51,456 nt of DNA from DATCIH01 sp036507955. GTDB taxonomy: Bacteria > Bacillota > Clostridia > Clostridiales > Clostridiaceae. The position numbers and the translations under genes are program-made. Of the stretch, positions 17,601 through 26,281 are shown in pieces. The notes beneath the pieces were generated by a model. The model was not told the DNA's origin. It did not search any database and saw only the letters and a list, made by a program, of their open reading frames with translations. The first letter of the stretch is position 1; each line of letters starts with the position of its first letter. Where the stretch lies: positions 1 to 51,456 of the forward strand of contig DATCIH010000002.1 in the NCBI GenBank assembly GCA_036507955.1, given 5' to 3'.

Positions 17601-18916
17601 CCTATCTCTATAATCTTATCCTTTTCTGAGGAAAGACCAGTTGTTTCAAAATCAAATACTACATAATTCTCCTGAAAGGTATGATCCTTTTTTATAATTG
17701 CTATAGGTATACCATCATCTACAAGATATGCCTCTACTCCATATATTATATCAATGTTATATTTTTTTGATGCTGTCATTGCTTCTGGATATGCTTGTAG
17801 TACTCCATGATCAGTTATTGCTATAGCCTTATGACCCCATTTAGCAGCTCTTTCAATAAGTCTAGAGGCTGAAGTAATACCATCCATAGCGCTCATTTGA
17901 GTATGAAGATGTAATTCAACTCGTTTCTCTTCGCTAGTATCTTCTCTTTCATATCTAGGAGTTTGTACTATATCTTTCGCCATAAGAACTATTTCTTTTG
18001 AGTACAAATCAGATACTACATTACCACGTACGATACAATGAAGCCCAGGTTTTATCTTCTCTATAACTTTATCATTATCCTTATCGTTAATAAAAAATTT
18101 TACTGTTATTGAACTAGTATAATCCGTTATGTAAAAAACGGAAATTTTACTTTTAGACTTAGTTACTATTATGTCTGCTTTAAACACATCTCCTTCTATT
18201 GTTACAGAGCCTAAGGGTTCATTTACATCTGAAATATCAATAACAATATCAGATATGTTTTTACCTAAAATTGTGTTTTCATCAGTTTTCTTGCTTTGAT
18301 AGTTTGTCTTTACTCCTGTATTTACTTTTGTTTTTTTATCATGTTCTACTACAGTAACTACAGTATTTTTTATGATAGAGGTATTTTCTTTGTCTTTTGT
18401 CTGAAAATAGTCCTTTTCTATAAGTTTTGCATCATAAGAAAATTTGATTTTAGAAGTATTCCCATAGTTATCCTTAAGAATTTTACTTATGATTAGTTCT
18501 ATGTTCTTATTCCTTAATAGATTAAATATAAATAAGTTTCCAGTGGATATATATAAATTCTCATTTTCAATATATCTTTTAGAGGTTTTTAGGCAGTCCT
18601 TGCAAACTGGTATTAAAGCTCCAATATGGTCCGAGATATCATCCCAATATTTATCAATGACCTCTTTTAAGGTTATATTTTCCTCTACTTTTAGACAAAT
18701 AAGCTGAATACTATCGAAACTACCTAGCCTTTTAGAAATCAGCTTTTTAATAAGTAATTTACAAGTCTCACTTAAAACTTCCTTAGCTTTAAGTTGTACA
18801 TTCAACTTATCACTCTTCTTAAGGTATTGGATCTTTAAAAAGCTTATTTCCTTATTTATTAACTCTTTTTCGTCTAAAGCATCCTCACTTAATATATGAT
18901 TAATATCTACACTCAT
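14624..18916 (-). CDS. polC: DNA polymerase III alpha subunit, Gram-positive PolC type
   Basis: The main replicative polymerase of low-GC Gram-positives. The 1430 residues show an N-terminal domain, an OB-fold region (about 215-325), and a PHP domain split by the exonuclease (VELHLHTQMSAMDGITS near residue 330). The DEDD proofreading exonuclease has VVFDFETTGLSS near 420 and AHNAEFDVSFL near 505. Next are a CPKC-CPKC zinc motif (about 905-940), the palm with PDIDLNFSGEYQ, and C-terminal helix-hairpin segments. Length matches the family. It follows ispG by 20 bases and ends before the rimP promoter; no strong terminator is visible. Confidence 0.98.
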   Translation of the reverse strand: MSVDINHILSEDALDEKELINKEISFLKIQYLKKSDKLNVQLKAKEVLSETCKLLIKKLISKRLGSFDSIQLICLKVEENITLKEVIDKYWDDISDHIGALIPVCKDCLKTSKRYIENENLYISTGNLFIFNLLRNKNIELIISKILKDNYGNTSKIKFSYDAKLIEKDYFQTKDKENTSIIKNTVVTVVEHDKKTKVNTGVKTNYQSKKTDENTILGKNISDIVIDISDVNEPLGSVTIEGDVFKADIIVTKSKSKISVFYITDYTSSITVKFFINDKDNDKVIEKIKPGLHCIVRGNVVSDLYSKEIVLMAKDIVQTPRYEREDTSEEKRVELHLHTQMSAMDGITSASRLIERAAKWGHKAIAITDHGVLQAYPEAMTASKKYNIDIIYGVEAYLVDDGIPIAIIKKDHTFQENYVVFDFETTGLSSEKDKIIEIGAVKISNGEIIETFSKFVNPKRDIPEKIVQLTGINNDIVANEATIDVVLPDFIKFIGDAILVAHNAEFDVSFLKKNLRGISCDFNSDYLDTIPLCKFLYPELKRYKLDIVAKHLGIHPFSHHRAIDDARATGEILLRCFKDLLDKNIESLATMNEEYLKNLDIKKLTSHHLIILVKNQIGLKNLYKLVSKSNLDYFYKKPRLPKSVIEEFREGLIMGSACEAGELYRSILAGMNDVELKEIIDFYDYLEIQPIDNNKFLIRNETVNDRRELENINKRIISLGKLYNKPVVATCDVHFLDPKDEIFRRILMSGQGYSDADEQAPLYLRTTEEMLKEFDYLDYATAKEVVIDNPLKIAAMIDKVKPIPDETFTPKIDGAEDDVRNMTLKKAHLIYGEPLPEVVQKRIDKELNSIINHGYAVLYLIAHKLVKKSLEDGYTVGSRGSVGSSLVATMCSITEVNGLPPHYVCPKCKNSEFILDGSISSGADLKDKDCPKCGSLYIKDGHDIPFETFLGFEGDKEPDIDLNFSGEYQAIVHKYTEVLFGKGYVFKAGTIGTVATKTAYGFVQKYKEEKNLLITKAEIERLTEGCTGIKRTTGQHPGGIMVVPKDNEIFNFTPIQHPADDNDSEIITTHFDYHSISGRLLKLDILGHDDPTIIKVLQDLTGIDPKTVPLVDEKVMSLFTSPDALGVTKEELNCEIGTYGLPEFGTKFVRQMLLDTKPKTFTDLVNISGLSHGTDVWLNNAQYYIKNGNTTLKDCISLRDDIMIYLMHRGLPPKISFTIMEKVRKGKGLNEEDIKIMKENDVPDWYIESCKKIKYMFPKGHAVAYVMMALRIAYFKVYYPKAYYAAYFTVRADDFDAELITTGDATIKRKMEELNALGNNVTQKDKGLLTILEISYEMHKRGIKLLKVDLYKSDPIKFSIVDEGILPPLSSLVGVGENAAKNIALVRKEGPFLSKENLRNRAKVTKTVISTLSIHGCLDGLTETNQLSLF

Positions 18917-18936
18917 AATTTTCCCCCAAGGTTAAT

Positions 18937-19986
18937 CTACAGCTCAATAATTTGTCTTATTAATTCTTCCACAAGATCTTCTTCCTTAACCTTCTTAATT
19001 GGTACCCCTTGCTTAAATATTAATCCAAAACCATCTCCACCAGCAATACCTATATCTGCATCCTTAGCTTCTCCTGGACCATTAACAATGCAGCCCATGA
19101 TAGCTACTTTAATATTTTTATTCAAATGTTCCGTTCGAGCCTCAACTTCCTTAGCAATTTTAATTAAATCAACTTTTGTTCTACCACAAGTAGGACATGA
19201 TATATATTCTATTCCACCTTTAATTAGCCCTAAGGATTTTAGTATTTCACGGCCTACCTTAATTTCTGATACTGGGTTATCTGTTAAGGAGACTCTTATA
19301 GTGTCTCCTATGCCTTCTGCTAGAAGTGTACCTATTCCAATACTTGATTTTATAGTGCCTCTAAAGGGTGTACCAGATTCCGTAACACCGATATGAAGAG
19401 GATAAGTCACCTTACTTGAGATTAATCTATAACTCTCGATTGTAGAAACTACATCTGAAGATTTAATAGATATAACTATATCTGTAAAATTTAATTTCTC
19501 TAATATATCCACATGCCTAAGGGCGCTTTCTACTAAAGCCTCAGGTGTAGGTCTTTTATATTTCTCTAATAAATCCTTTTCTAGAGAACCAGAATTAATT
19601 CCAATTCTTATAGGAATAGACTTAAAAGCGCAAGCTTCCTGCACTTTCTTTATTCTATCTAGACTACCAATGTTTCCAGGATTTATTCTTAAAGCACTTA
19701 CTCCACTTTCTATGGCGATAAGTGCCAATTTGTAATCAAAATGAATATCTGCAACTAGAGGAATATGAATTTTACTTATGATTTGTTTTAAAGCCTCTGC
19801 TGCCTCTATATCTAAAACTGCACATCTTACAATATCACATCCGGCTTCTTCTAAAGCCATAATTTGTTCTACTGTTTTAAGAATATCTCTAGTATCAGTA
19901 TTAGTCATAGATTGAATAGATATGGAGGATTCTCCTCCAATATATAGGTTTCCCACTTTGATTTTTTTAGTTAATTTTCTATTCAT
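18937..19986 (-). CDS. ispG: 4-hydroxy-3-methylbut-2-enyl diphosphate synthase (flavodoxin)
   Basis: Penultimate enzyme of the non-mevalonate isoprenoid pathway, with a [4Fe-4S] cluster. The 349 residues start with the TIM-barrel half (IQSMTNTDTRDILKTV, PLVADIHFDYKLAL, LRINPGNIGS). They end with the cluster half, where cysteines in YISCPTCGRT and MGCIVNGPGEAKDADIGI bind iron. It sits with dxr, rseP, cdsA and uppS, so precursor synthesis and undecaprenyl use are co-transcribed. Confidence 0.96.
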   Translation of the reverse strand: MNRKLTKKIKVGNLYIGGESSISIQSMTNTDTRDILKTVEQIMALEEAGCDIVRCAVLDIEAAEALKQIISKIHIPLVADIHFDYKLALIAIESGVSALRINPGNIGSLDRIKKVQEACAFKSIPIRIGINSGSLEKDLLEKYKRPTPEALVESALRHVDILEKLNFTDIVISIKSSDVVSTIESYRLISSKVTYPLHIGVTESGTPFRGTIKSSIGIGTLLAEGIGDTIRVSLTDNPVSEIKVGREILKSLGLIKGGIEYISCPTCGRTKVDLIKIAKEVEARTEHLNKNIKVAIMGCIVNGPGEAKDADIGIAGGDGFGLIFKQGVPIKKVKEEDLVEELIRQIIEL

Positions 19987-19990
19987 GATA

Positions 19991-20998
19991 TCACTTAAAA
20001 GTAACAGGATATATTACATCCTTAATTGTTACAAGTATCATGAAAATAATTAATATCATAAAGCCAATATAATTTACAAACCCCACTTTATTTGGGTCAG
20101 GTTTTTTTCTTGTTATCATTTCAAATAATAGTATAAATATCCATCCTCCGTCTAAGGCTGGGAAAGGTATAATATTAAAAATAGCTAAGGATATACTAAG
20201 GATTGCTCCAAAGCCAATAAAGGTTAATATCCCTTGCTTAGCATATTGATTTGACATTTTAAAAATAGTAACAGGACCGCCTACATCGTTAATAGATGCT
20301 TTACCCATTAAAGCAGTCTTAAAAAACCCTAAGGTCTGGCTTATAACAGAGCCTGTTTGCGTAAATCCACTTTTAACAGATTGGAAAAAAGTTGGGCTTT
20401 TTAAAACTGGGCTTATTCCTATTATATAATATCCCAAAGCTTTATCTAGTGTAGGTGTTATAGTTATCTTGTTTAGTAAACCTTCTCTCATATAGGATAT
20501 ATTTATAATACTTCCCTTACCATTATTTATTTCAGTACCCAAATCCTGCCAATTGTTAATAGCTTTATTATTTATAGTTTTTAGCTCATCTCCACTCTTA
20601 AGACCTGCTATTTCTGAGGGGGAACCCGCCTTAATAGTTTTGATTGTAGGTATTGGAAAGGCTTGAGTTGAAAATATTGTAAATAAAACCACTGCTATTA
20701 CTAAATTCATTAGCGGACCTGCGGCTATAATACTAAGTCTTTGAGCTGGAGATTTTCTAGAAAAAGAACGAGGATCATCTGCTTCTCCTTCTTCTCCTAA
20801 CATTTTCACATATCCACCAATCGGAAATAACCTTAAGGAATATTCAGTTTCTTTACCCTTTATAACAAAAAGACGTTTGCCCATGCCAAGAGAAAACTCT
20901 TCCACTTTAACCCCGTTTATTTTTGCTAAAGTAAAATGACCTAATTCATGACCTAAAATTAGTACACTGAAAAGTAGAATAATTTCTATAACAACCAT
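19991..20998 (-). CDS. rseP: RIP zinc metalloprotease RseP (site-2 protease)
   Basis: This intramembrane protease cleaves transmembrane substrates such as anti-sigma factors and remnant signal peptides. The zinc motif HELGH is at residues 17-21 in the first membrane segment. A PDZ domain (KTIKAGSPSEIAGLKSGDEL) lies around residues 120-190. The third zinc ligand is in NIIPFPALDGG, near residue 275. The last membrane helix is at the C-terminus. The 335 residues are normal. AAAGGAG precedes ATG 20998, four bases after the dxr stop. Confidence 0.95.
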   Translation of the reverse strand: MVVIEIILLFSVLILGHELGHFTLAKINGVKVEEFSLGMGKRLFVIKGKETEYSLRLFPIGGYVKMLGEEGEADDPRSFSRKSPAQRLSIIAAGPLMNLVIAVVLFTIFSTQAFPIPTIKTIKAGSPSEIAGLKSGDELKTINNKAINNWQDLGTEINNGKGSIINISYMREGLLNKITITPTLDKALGYYIIGISPVLKSPTFFQSVKSGFTQTGSVISQTLGFFKTALMGKASINDVGGPVTIFKMSNQYAKQGILTFIGFGAILSISLAIFNIIPFPALDGGWIFILLFEMITRKKPDPNKVGFVNYIGFMILIIFMILVTIKDVIYPVTFK

Positions 20999-21002
20999 TT
21001 AA

Positions 21003-22163
21003 CTACTCCTTTAATATTTTTTCATTTACATACTTTTTAACTTTTTCATCTATATTAATTATTTCTTCTGCTGTGGTGTAAGAACTAATTTCAAACTTAT
21101 TTAATGCAGCTTCTATAGTATCACCAATATCTAGAAAACTAATTTTTTTATTTAAAAACAATTCCACAGCAGCTTCATTTGCTGCATTTAAAATAGCAGG
21201 AGCATTTTTCCCTTCTCTCCCAGCCTGATAAGCTAATTTCAAAGGCTTAAAGGTGTGAAAATCAGGTTTTTCAAAGGTTAGTTTATTAAGAGAAGTTATA
21301 TCAAGTTTAGGTACCCTGCAATATTTCCTTAGTGGATAATTTAATGCATATTGGATTGGAATTTTCATATCAGGATTACTTAGCTGAGCTATAACTGCCC
21401 CATCCTCATATTCCACCATAGAATGTATAATACTTTCTGGATGGACTATGACTTCAATTTGATCATAAGAAACATTAAAAAGATGATGAGCCTCTATTAC
21501 TTCTAGTCCTTTGTTCATCATAGTTGCACTATCAATTGTTATCTTGCTACCCATTTTCCACTTGGGATGATTTAATGCTTCCTCTATACCTACATTCAAT
21601 AAATCCTTATAACTTTTTCCCCTAAAGGGACCACCAGAGGCTGTTAAAAGAATTTTGTTTATTCCATTCATAAAATTACCTTGAAGACATTGAAAGATGG
21701 CTGAATGCTCTGAATCAACAGGCAAAAGCACCCCATTATATTTTTTAACCATAGACATAACCAAATCACCAGCAGAAACTAAAGTTTCTTTATTAGCTAA
21801 AGCTATAGTTTTACCCTTTTCAATAGCTTTAAGGGTTGGTAGCAGTCCTATCATACCCACTACTGAGGATACAAGAATATCTAATTCTTCTAGACTAGCT
21901 ATAAAGCATAAACCTTCTATTCCATATAGTAATTCAGTCTCAAGGTTATTATCTTTTAGGTAACATTTTAGCTTTAGATATGCATCCATATCAGTTAATA
22001 CTGCAAGTCTTGGATTAAAAGTATTGATAATTTGGATAAGCTTTTTATAATTTTTGTTTGCGGAAACTGCAATTAAATTATATTCATCCTTTGAATATTT
22101 AAGTATATCTAAAGTTTGAGTACCGATTGAACCGGTAGCACCTATTATAGCAATGTTTTTCAT
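21003..22163 (-). CDS. dxr: 1-deoxy-D-xylulose 5-phosphate reductoisomerase
   Basis: Converts DXP to MEP with NADPH, the committed step of the non-mevalonate pathway. The 386-residue product begins with the Rossmann motif IAIIGATGSIGTQTLDI. It continues with LANKETLVSAG, the LPVDSEHSAIFQCL metal/substrate loop, TASGGPFRG and HPKWKMGSKITIDSATMMNKGLE. I start at ATG 22163, behind CAGGTGAT; a further 17 upstream codons in frame overlap the permease gene and are not family-like. Confidence 0.95.
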   Translation of the reverse strand: MKNIAIIGATGSIGTQTLDILKYSKDEYNLIAVSANKNYKKLIQIINTFNPRLAVLTDMDAYLKLKCYLKDNNLETELLYGIEGLCFIASLEELDILVSSVVGMIGLLPTLKAIEKGKTIALANKETLVSAGDLVMSMVKKYNGVLLPVDSEHSAIFQCLQGNFMNGINKILLTASGGPFRGKSYKDLLNVGIEEALNHPKWKMGSKITIDSATMMNKGLEVIEAHHLFNVSYDQIEVIVHPESIIHSMVEYEDGAVIAQLSNPDMKIPIQYALNYPLRKYCRVPKLDITSLNKLTFEKPDFHTFKPLKLAYQAGREGKNAPAILNAANEAAVELFLNKKISFLDIGDTIEAALNKFEISSYTTAEEIINIDEKVKKYVNEKILKE

Positions 22164-22177
22164 AAAATCACCTGTAA

Positions 22178-23155
22178 TTAATAATAAATTATTTCTCTTA
22201 TAGTTAATAAACAAATTGGTGCTATAATAATTCCTAAAAGACCAAATAGCTCTGCACCAATGTAAATTGAAATTAGAATAAGTAGTGGATGTAAATTCAA
22301 ATTTGTACTTATTAATTTAGTCTCCATGATTTGCCTTGAAATTTGTAATAATATATAAAGCAAAACTAGCCCAAAGGCTATTATATAACTTGAGGATACA
22401 AACTGATAGGCAATCAAAGGAGCAAAAACAACAACAACTCCAATAATAGGTAATAAGTCCAGTACACTGCAAATAAGTCCTAATATTATTGCATCCTTTA
22501 TTCCAAGTATTGAAAATCCTATTATTGTTTCTAAAGTTGAGATGGAAACCAATAATATTTCTATTTTTATAGTGTTTTTTACAGTTCTATAATTTATTTT
22601 TGCAATGTCTTTTATTTTTTTAGGCAAGGAAGTAGAAATACTAGCAAGTATTTTATCCCCATCCACTAATAAAAAATATGTGGTAATGATAGATATAAAA
22701 TAAGTAAGCAAACTTCCAAGAGTATAAGTGGCACTTTTTGTTATTATTTCACTATTAATTATACCCCAATTTTCTATAAATTTGTTTATATCAATATTTC
22801 CTAGCTTTGGAAGATATTTATTTTGGGTAAAAAAACTACTTATAGCACTTAAATAAATCTTCATGTCATATTTGATAAAATAACTAAACTTATTATAAGC
22901 AAAGGATAATAAAAAAGATATAATTATAATAAGCAATATATTAATAATAACAATTGAAAAAAAGGCAGCGATCTTACTATTTATTTTAAAGTTAATGGTT
23001 AAAATATTAAATATGGGTTTAGTTAATATAAAAAAGAAAAAAATTATTATAAAAGGTTTGAAATAGTTGCTAATAGCAAATGTTAATATAACAAAAAACA
23101 ATAAAACACCAACACATTCAAAAACTTTATAATAAAATTTATTCAAATTTATCAC
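22178..23155 (-). CDS. AI-2E family membrane permease
   Basis: This 325-residue protein has about eight predicted membrane segments and the pattern of the AI-2E/PerM/YtvI family. The N-terminal helices are followed by a soluble stretch and then conserved segments, such as GLICSVLDLLPIIGVVVVFAPLI and a C-terminal LLGIIIAPICL helix. Members include exporters, the spore protein YtvI and sodium/proton antiporters, so the transported substrate cannot be named. The start is probably the GTG at 23155, overlapping the cdsA stop (GTGA). Its position between cdsA and dxr is not usual for this cluster. Base composition is like its neighbours. Confidence 0.8.
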   Translation of the reverse strand: MINLNKFYYKVFECVGVLLFFVILTFAISNYFKPFIIIFFFFILTKPIFNILTINFKINSKIAAFFSIVIINILLIIIISFLLSFAYNKFSYFIKYDMKIYLSAISSFFTQNKYLPKLGNIDINKFIENWGIINSEIITKSATYTLGSLLTYFISIITTYFLLVDGDKILASISTSLPKKIKDIAKINYRTVKNTIKIEILLVSISTLETIIGFSILGIKDAIILGLICSVLDLLPIIGVVVVFAPLIAYQFVSSSYIIAFGLVLLYILLQISRQIMETKLISTNLNLHPLLILISIYIGAELFGLLGIIIAPICLLTIREIIYY

Positions 23156-23952
23156 ACCATAAAAAATACTATATAATAATATACTATTACTGATGCAAAA
23201 AGTATGCTATCAAATCTATCTAAAATACCTCCATGACCAGGAATTATATTACTATAGTCTTTTATATTAACGTATCTTTTTATTGAGGAGGCTGCTAAAT
23301 CACCAATTTGACATACAATACCACCAATACCACCTATAATTAAAAAATTATATATTGGGTAGGGAAACTTTAATATATATGTATTTAAAATTATTCCATA
23401 AGTACTACATAAAATAATACTACCTAAAATCCCAGCAATAGAACCTTCAATAGTTTTTTTGGCGCTAACTAAGGGTAATAGTTTATGCTTTCCAAAATTC
23501 TTACCTATATAATAGGCAAAAGTATCTGTGGACCAGGCAGAAATAAATATTAGCCAAAACAAATATCTACCATTAGCCTTAAAGCTAATTAATACAATAA
23601 AACTAAAGGGTATGGAAATATATAAAAACCCAAATACTGTAAGCAAAATATCAATAAAGTTATGCTCTTGACTAGTTATAAGTAGTGCGAATTGAATTAT
23701 AATAAATAATAAAATAATGAATATAGTAAATTCACTTTTTATCTTCAAGGCAATAAGTATATAATAAATTACACTCATTGTATACCCAATATAATCGTAA
23801 GGCTTATAGTTTTTAAGTTTAATTGCACTATAAAATTCTTTAAGAGCCAGCAAAGATACCATTAATATTCCAAGCACTAAAGGTATATTACCTAGGAGTA
23901 TTAATATTAGAAAAGGTATCAAAAATAGTACACCTATATATCTTTTATACAC
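23152..23952 (-). CDS. cdsA: Phosphatidate cytidylyltransferase (CDP-diglyceride synthase)
   Basis: Makes CDP-diacylglycerol, the branch point to phosphatidylglycerol and other phospholipids. The protein has about 266 residues and roughly eight membrane helices. The family signature is SAWSTDTFAYYIGKNFGKH followed by SAKKTIEGS. The C-terminal GDLAASSIKRYVNIKDYSNIIPGHGGILDRFDS is the CDP-diacylglycerol synthase motif. The GTG at 23952 is chosen because AGAGGTGAT stands five bases before it. A longer frame runs into uppS. Confidence 0.94.
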   Translation of the reverse strand: MYKRYIGVLFLIPFLILILLGNIPLVLGILMVSLLALKEFYSAIKLKNYKPYDYIGYTMSVIYYILIALKIKSEFTIFIILLFIIIQFALLITSQEHNFIDILLTVFGFLYISIPFSFIVLISFKANGRYLFWLIFISAWSTDTFAYYIGKNFGKHKLLPLVSAKKTIEGSIAGILGSIILCSTYGIILNTYILKFPYPIYNFLIIGGIGGIVCQIGDLAASSIKRYVNIKDYSNIIPGHGGILDRFDSILFASVIVYYYIVFFMV

Positions 23953-23962
23953 TAAATCACCT

Positions 23963-24718
23963 CTATTTAATTCCACCATAGCGACGTTCTCTATTTTGGT
24001 AATCATATATGGCTTTATGCAATACTTTCTTATTAAAGTCTGGCCAATATATATCTGAAAACCATAATTCTGAATAAGCAGCTTGCCATAGTAGAAAATT
24101 GCTTAATCTTTGTTCACCACTAGGTCTTATAATTATATCTGGATCAGGAATCCCTTTTGTATCTAAATAGCCAGTAATTAGGCTTTCTGATAGATCCTTA
24201 AGCTTTATATTATGATTTAATAGATCATTACCTATCTTCTTCATAGCCCTTAAAATGTCATCTCGTCCTCCGTAATTTAAAGCTAAGTTTAAATTAAGCT
24301 TAGTGTTTAATTTTGTTTTATCCTGAGCTTTTCTTAATTCTTCCTGACAAAGAAGTGGTAATTTAGAAATATCTCCTAATGAATTTATAACCACACCACT
24401 TTCATCAAGTTCCTTAAGTTCATTTTTTAAATATTCAATAAGAAGCTTCATCAGGGTGTTAACTTCCTCTGCAGGCCTAACCCAATTTTCTGTTGAAAAA
24501 GCATATAAAGTTAGATATTTAACTCCAAGATTATTACATTCCTTCACTACATTTCTTATAGCTTCTACCCCAGCCTTATGCCCAAAGCTTCTTGGAAGTT
24601 TTTTTGCTTTTGCCCATCGTCCATTACCGTCCATTATAATGGCAATATGACTTGGTATATTTTCTAAATCAATATCTCGTTCAACATTCAAACTTTTTTT
24701 CCTCGATAAATGAAACAT
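23963..24718 (-). CDS. uppS: Undecaprenyl diphosphate synthase (cis-prenyltransferase)
   Basis: Condenses isopentenyl diphosphate units into the C55 carrier for peptidoglycan and teichoic acid synthesis. The catalytic aspartate is in IAIIMDGNGRWAKAKK (Asp30). Other signatures are the LTLYAFSTENWVRP segment, ALNYGGRDDI and PDIIIRPSGEQRLSNFLLWQAAYSEL. The 251 residues are typical. It heads uppS-cdsA-permease-dxr-rseP-ispG, and ten bases separate it from cdsA. Confidence 0.96.
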   Translation of the reverse strand: MFHLSRKKSLNVERDIDLENIPSHIAIIMDGNGRWAKAKKLPRSFGHKAGVEAIRNVVKECNNLGVKYLTLYAFSTENWVRPAEEVNTLMKLLIEYLKNELKELDESGVVINSLGDISKLPLLCQEELRKAQDKTKLNTKLNLNLALNYGGRDDILRAMKKIGNDLLNHNIKLKDLSESLITGYLDTKGIPDPDIIIRPSGEQRLSNFLLWQAAYSELWFSDIYWPDFNKKVLHKAIYDYQNRERRYGGIK

Positions 24719-24821
24719 TTTTTCACCACTTTATATTTGTGATTTTTAAAAAATATTTAGTTTTAAGTGACTATGATAGAACAGCCATATAACCCAAGTT
24801 TCTTCATTAGCTTGGCCCATA

Positions 24822-25379
24822 CTATATAGACATTATTTCATTTTCCTTTATTTCTATCATTCTATCTATCTCTCTTATATAATTGTCTGTTTCCTTCTGA
24901 ATCTTTTCTTCAGCTTTTTTTATATCGTCTTCAGAATAATCATTTTCTTTTTTTAATGCTTTTATTTTTTCATTGCTATCGCGCCTTATAGAACGGATAG
25001 CTATTTTTAGTTCTTCACCAGTTTTCTTTACTACTTTTACTATGTTTCTTCTCGTTTCTTCAGTAAGTTCTGGTACAACTAAACGGATTGAAACACCATC
25101 ATTTGATGGATTTATTCCCAAATCAGATTTGAGTATGGCCTTTTCAATATTCTTAAGAGAAGTTTTATCCCAGGGTTGAATCATTATAATTCTTGACTCA
25201 GGAATACTTACATTTGCCAATTGATTAATAGGGGTCATACTATTATAGTAGTCTACTTCTATCCGATCTAGCATGTTAGGAGTTGCTCTCCCAGCCTTCA
25301 TTGATGCGTAGTCCTTTTTCAAAACGACTATGCTTTTACTCATTTTTTCATCTGCTAAATGAATGATTTCCTTTAACAT
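24822..25379 (-). CDS. frr: Ribosome recycling factor
   Basis: With EF-G, splits post-termination ribosomes. The protein has 185 residues. It is a three-helix bundle interrupted by a beta domain (VDYYNSMTPINQLANVSIPESRIIMIQPWDKT), with RAIRRDSNEKIKALKKE-type helices at the C-terminus. ATG 25379 follows TTAGGAGGTTATTT. It lies 14 bases after pyrH, the standard rpsB-tsf-pyrH-frr order. The 103 bases to uppS hold no gene that I accept. Confidence 0.97.
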   Translation of the reverse strand: MLKEIIHLADEKMSKSIVVLKKDYASMKAGRATPNMLDRIEVDYYNSMTPINQLANVSIPESRIIMIQPWDKTSLKNIEKAILKSDLGINPSNDGVSIRLVVPELTEETRRNIVKVVKKTGEELKIAIRSIRRDSNEKIKALKKENDYSEDDIKKAEEKIQKETDNYIREIDRMIEIKENEIMSI

Positions 25380-25393
25380 AAATAACCTCCTAA

Positions 25394-26104
25394 TTAATTG
25401 GATACTATTGTTCCAATATTTTCACCTAAAATTACTTTCTTTATATTTCCAGGAGCATCAAGACCAAAAACAACAATTGGAATATTATTATCCATGCAAA
25501 GTGAGGTTGCAGTGGAATCCATTACTTGTAGACCATTAGCCAAAACCTGCATATAAGTCAAACTATTGTATTTTATTGCATCCTGAAATATATGAGGGTC
25601 CTTATCGTAAACTCCATCAACTTTTTTTGCAAGCAAAATTACCTCAGCCTCTATTTCAGCGGCTCTAAGGGCAGCTGTTGTATCTGTGGAGAAATATGGA
25701 TTACCTGTTCCTGCAGCAAAGATTACAACTCTTCCTTTTTCAAGATGTCTCATAGCTCTACGCCTTATGAAAGGCTCTGCTATTTGTTTCATCTCGATTG
25801 CAGTTTGTACTCTGGTATTCACACCTAAATTTTCTAAGAAATCCTGTAGCGCTAATGCATTAATGCAAGTAGCTAACATTCCCATATAATCTGCAGTGGT
25901 CCTATCCATTCCTTTTCCACTTCTACCACGCCATATGTTTCCACCACCAACTACAGTTCCAATTTCTATTCCCATATCCACTAATTCTTTTATTTCCTCA
26001 GATATTCTTGTGCAAACTGAAGAATCTATACCATAACCTTTTTCCCCAGCCAATGCTTCTCCTGAAATTTTAAGAATAATTCTCTTATATTTAGGTGTAT
26101 CCAT
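25394..26104 (-). CDS. pyrH: Uridylate kinase
   Basis: Phosphorylates UMP to UDP; amino acid kinase fold. The 236-residue product starts MDTPKYKRIILKISGEALAG. It contains GTVVGGGNIWRGRSG, the FAAGTGNPYFSTDTTAALRA nucleotide loop and KKVDGVYDKDP. Start ATG 26104 follows GGAGGTATAATATTC. A longer upstream frame has no ribosome binding site and lies in the terminator region. Confidence 0.96.
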   Translation of the reverse strand: MDTPKYKRIILKISGEALAGEKGYGIDSSVCTRISEEIKELVDMGIEIGTVVGGGNIWRGRSGKGMDRTTADYMGMLATCINALALQDFLENLGVNTRVQTAIEMKQIAEPFIRRRAMRHLEKGRVVIFAAGTGNPYFSTDTTAALRAAEIEAEVILLAKKVDGVYDKDPHIFQDAIKYNSLTYMQVLANGLQVMDSTATSLCMDNNIPIVVFGLDAPGNIKKVILGENIGTIVSN

Positions 26105-26145
26105 GAATATTATACCTCCAAATAGTAATTTTTGTATATATAGTA

Positions 26146-26176
26146 ACTTAAAAAGCAATGTTATTGCTTTTTAAGT
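26146..26176 (-). terminator. Second intrinsic terminator between tsf and pyrH
   Basis: A perfect 14-base-pair stem (ACTTAAAAAGCAAT and its complement) around a GTT loop. The A/T-rich arms give a U-rich 3' arm on either strand. It lies directly downstream of the 26200-26230 terminator, so tsf transcripts meet two in a row. Confidence 0.6.
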
Positions 26177-26199
26177 AAACCATGATAAATAATGCTTTT

Positions 26200-26230
26200 A
26201 AAAAAGAGAACACCGCGTGTTCTCTTTTTT
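26200..26230 (-). terminator. Intrinsic terminator after rpsB-tsf
   Basis: The stem AAAAAAGAGAACAC and its complement closes on a three-base loop and ends in a run of T on the minus strand. It lies about 50 bases past the tsf stop codon and separates the abundant rpsB-tsf message from pyrH-frr. Confidence 0.85.
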
Positions 26231-26281
26231 AAGTTAATCCACTAAATTCAACTTTAGGAAGATCAACCTTTTAGGCTAATC

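Noticed and set aside
24722..24821. 24-codon ORF upstream of uppS as a leader peptide
   Set aside because: No Shine-Dalgarno and no clear attenuator follow; kept only as a low-interest observation.
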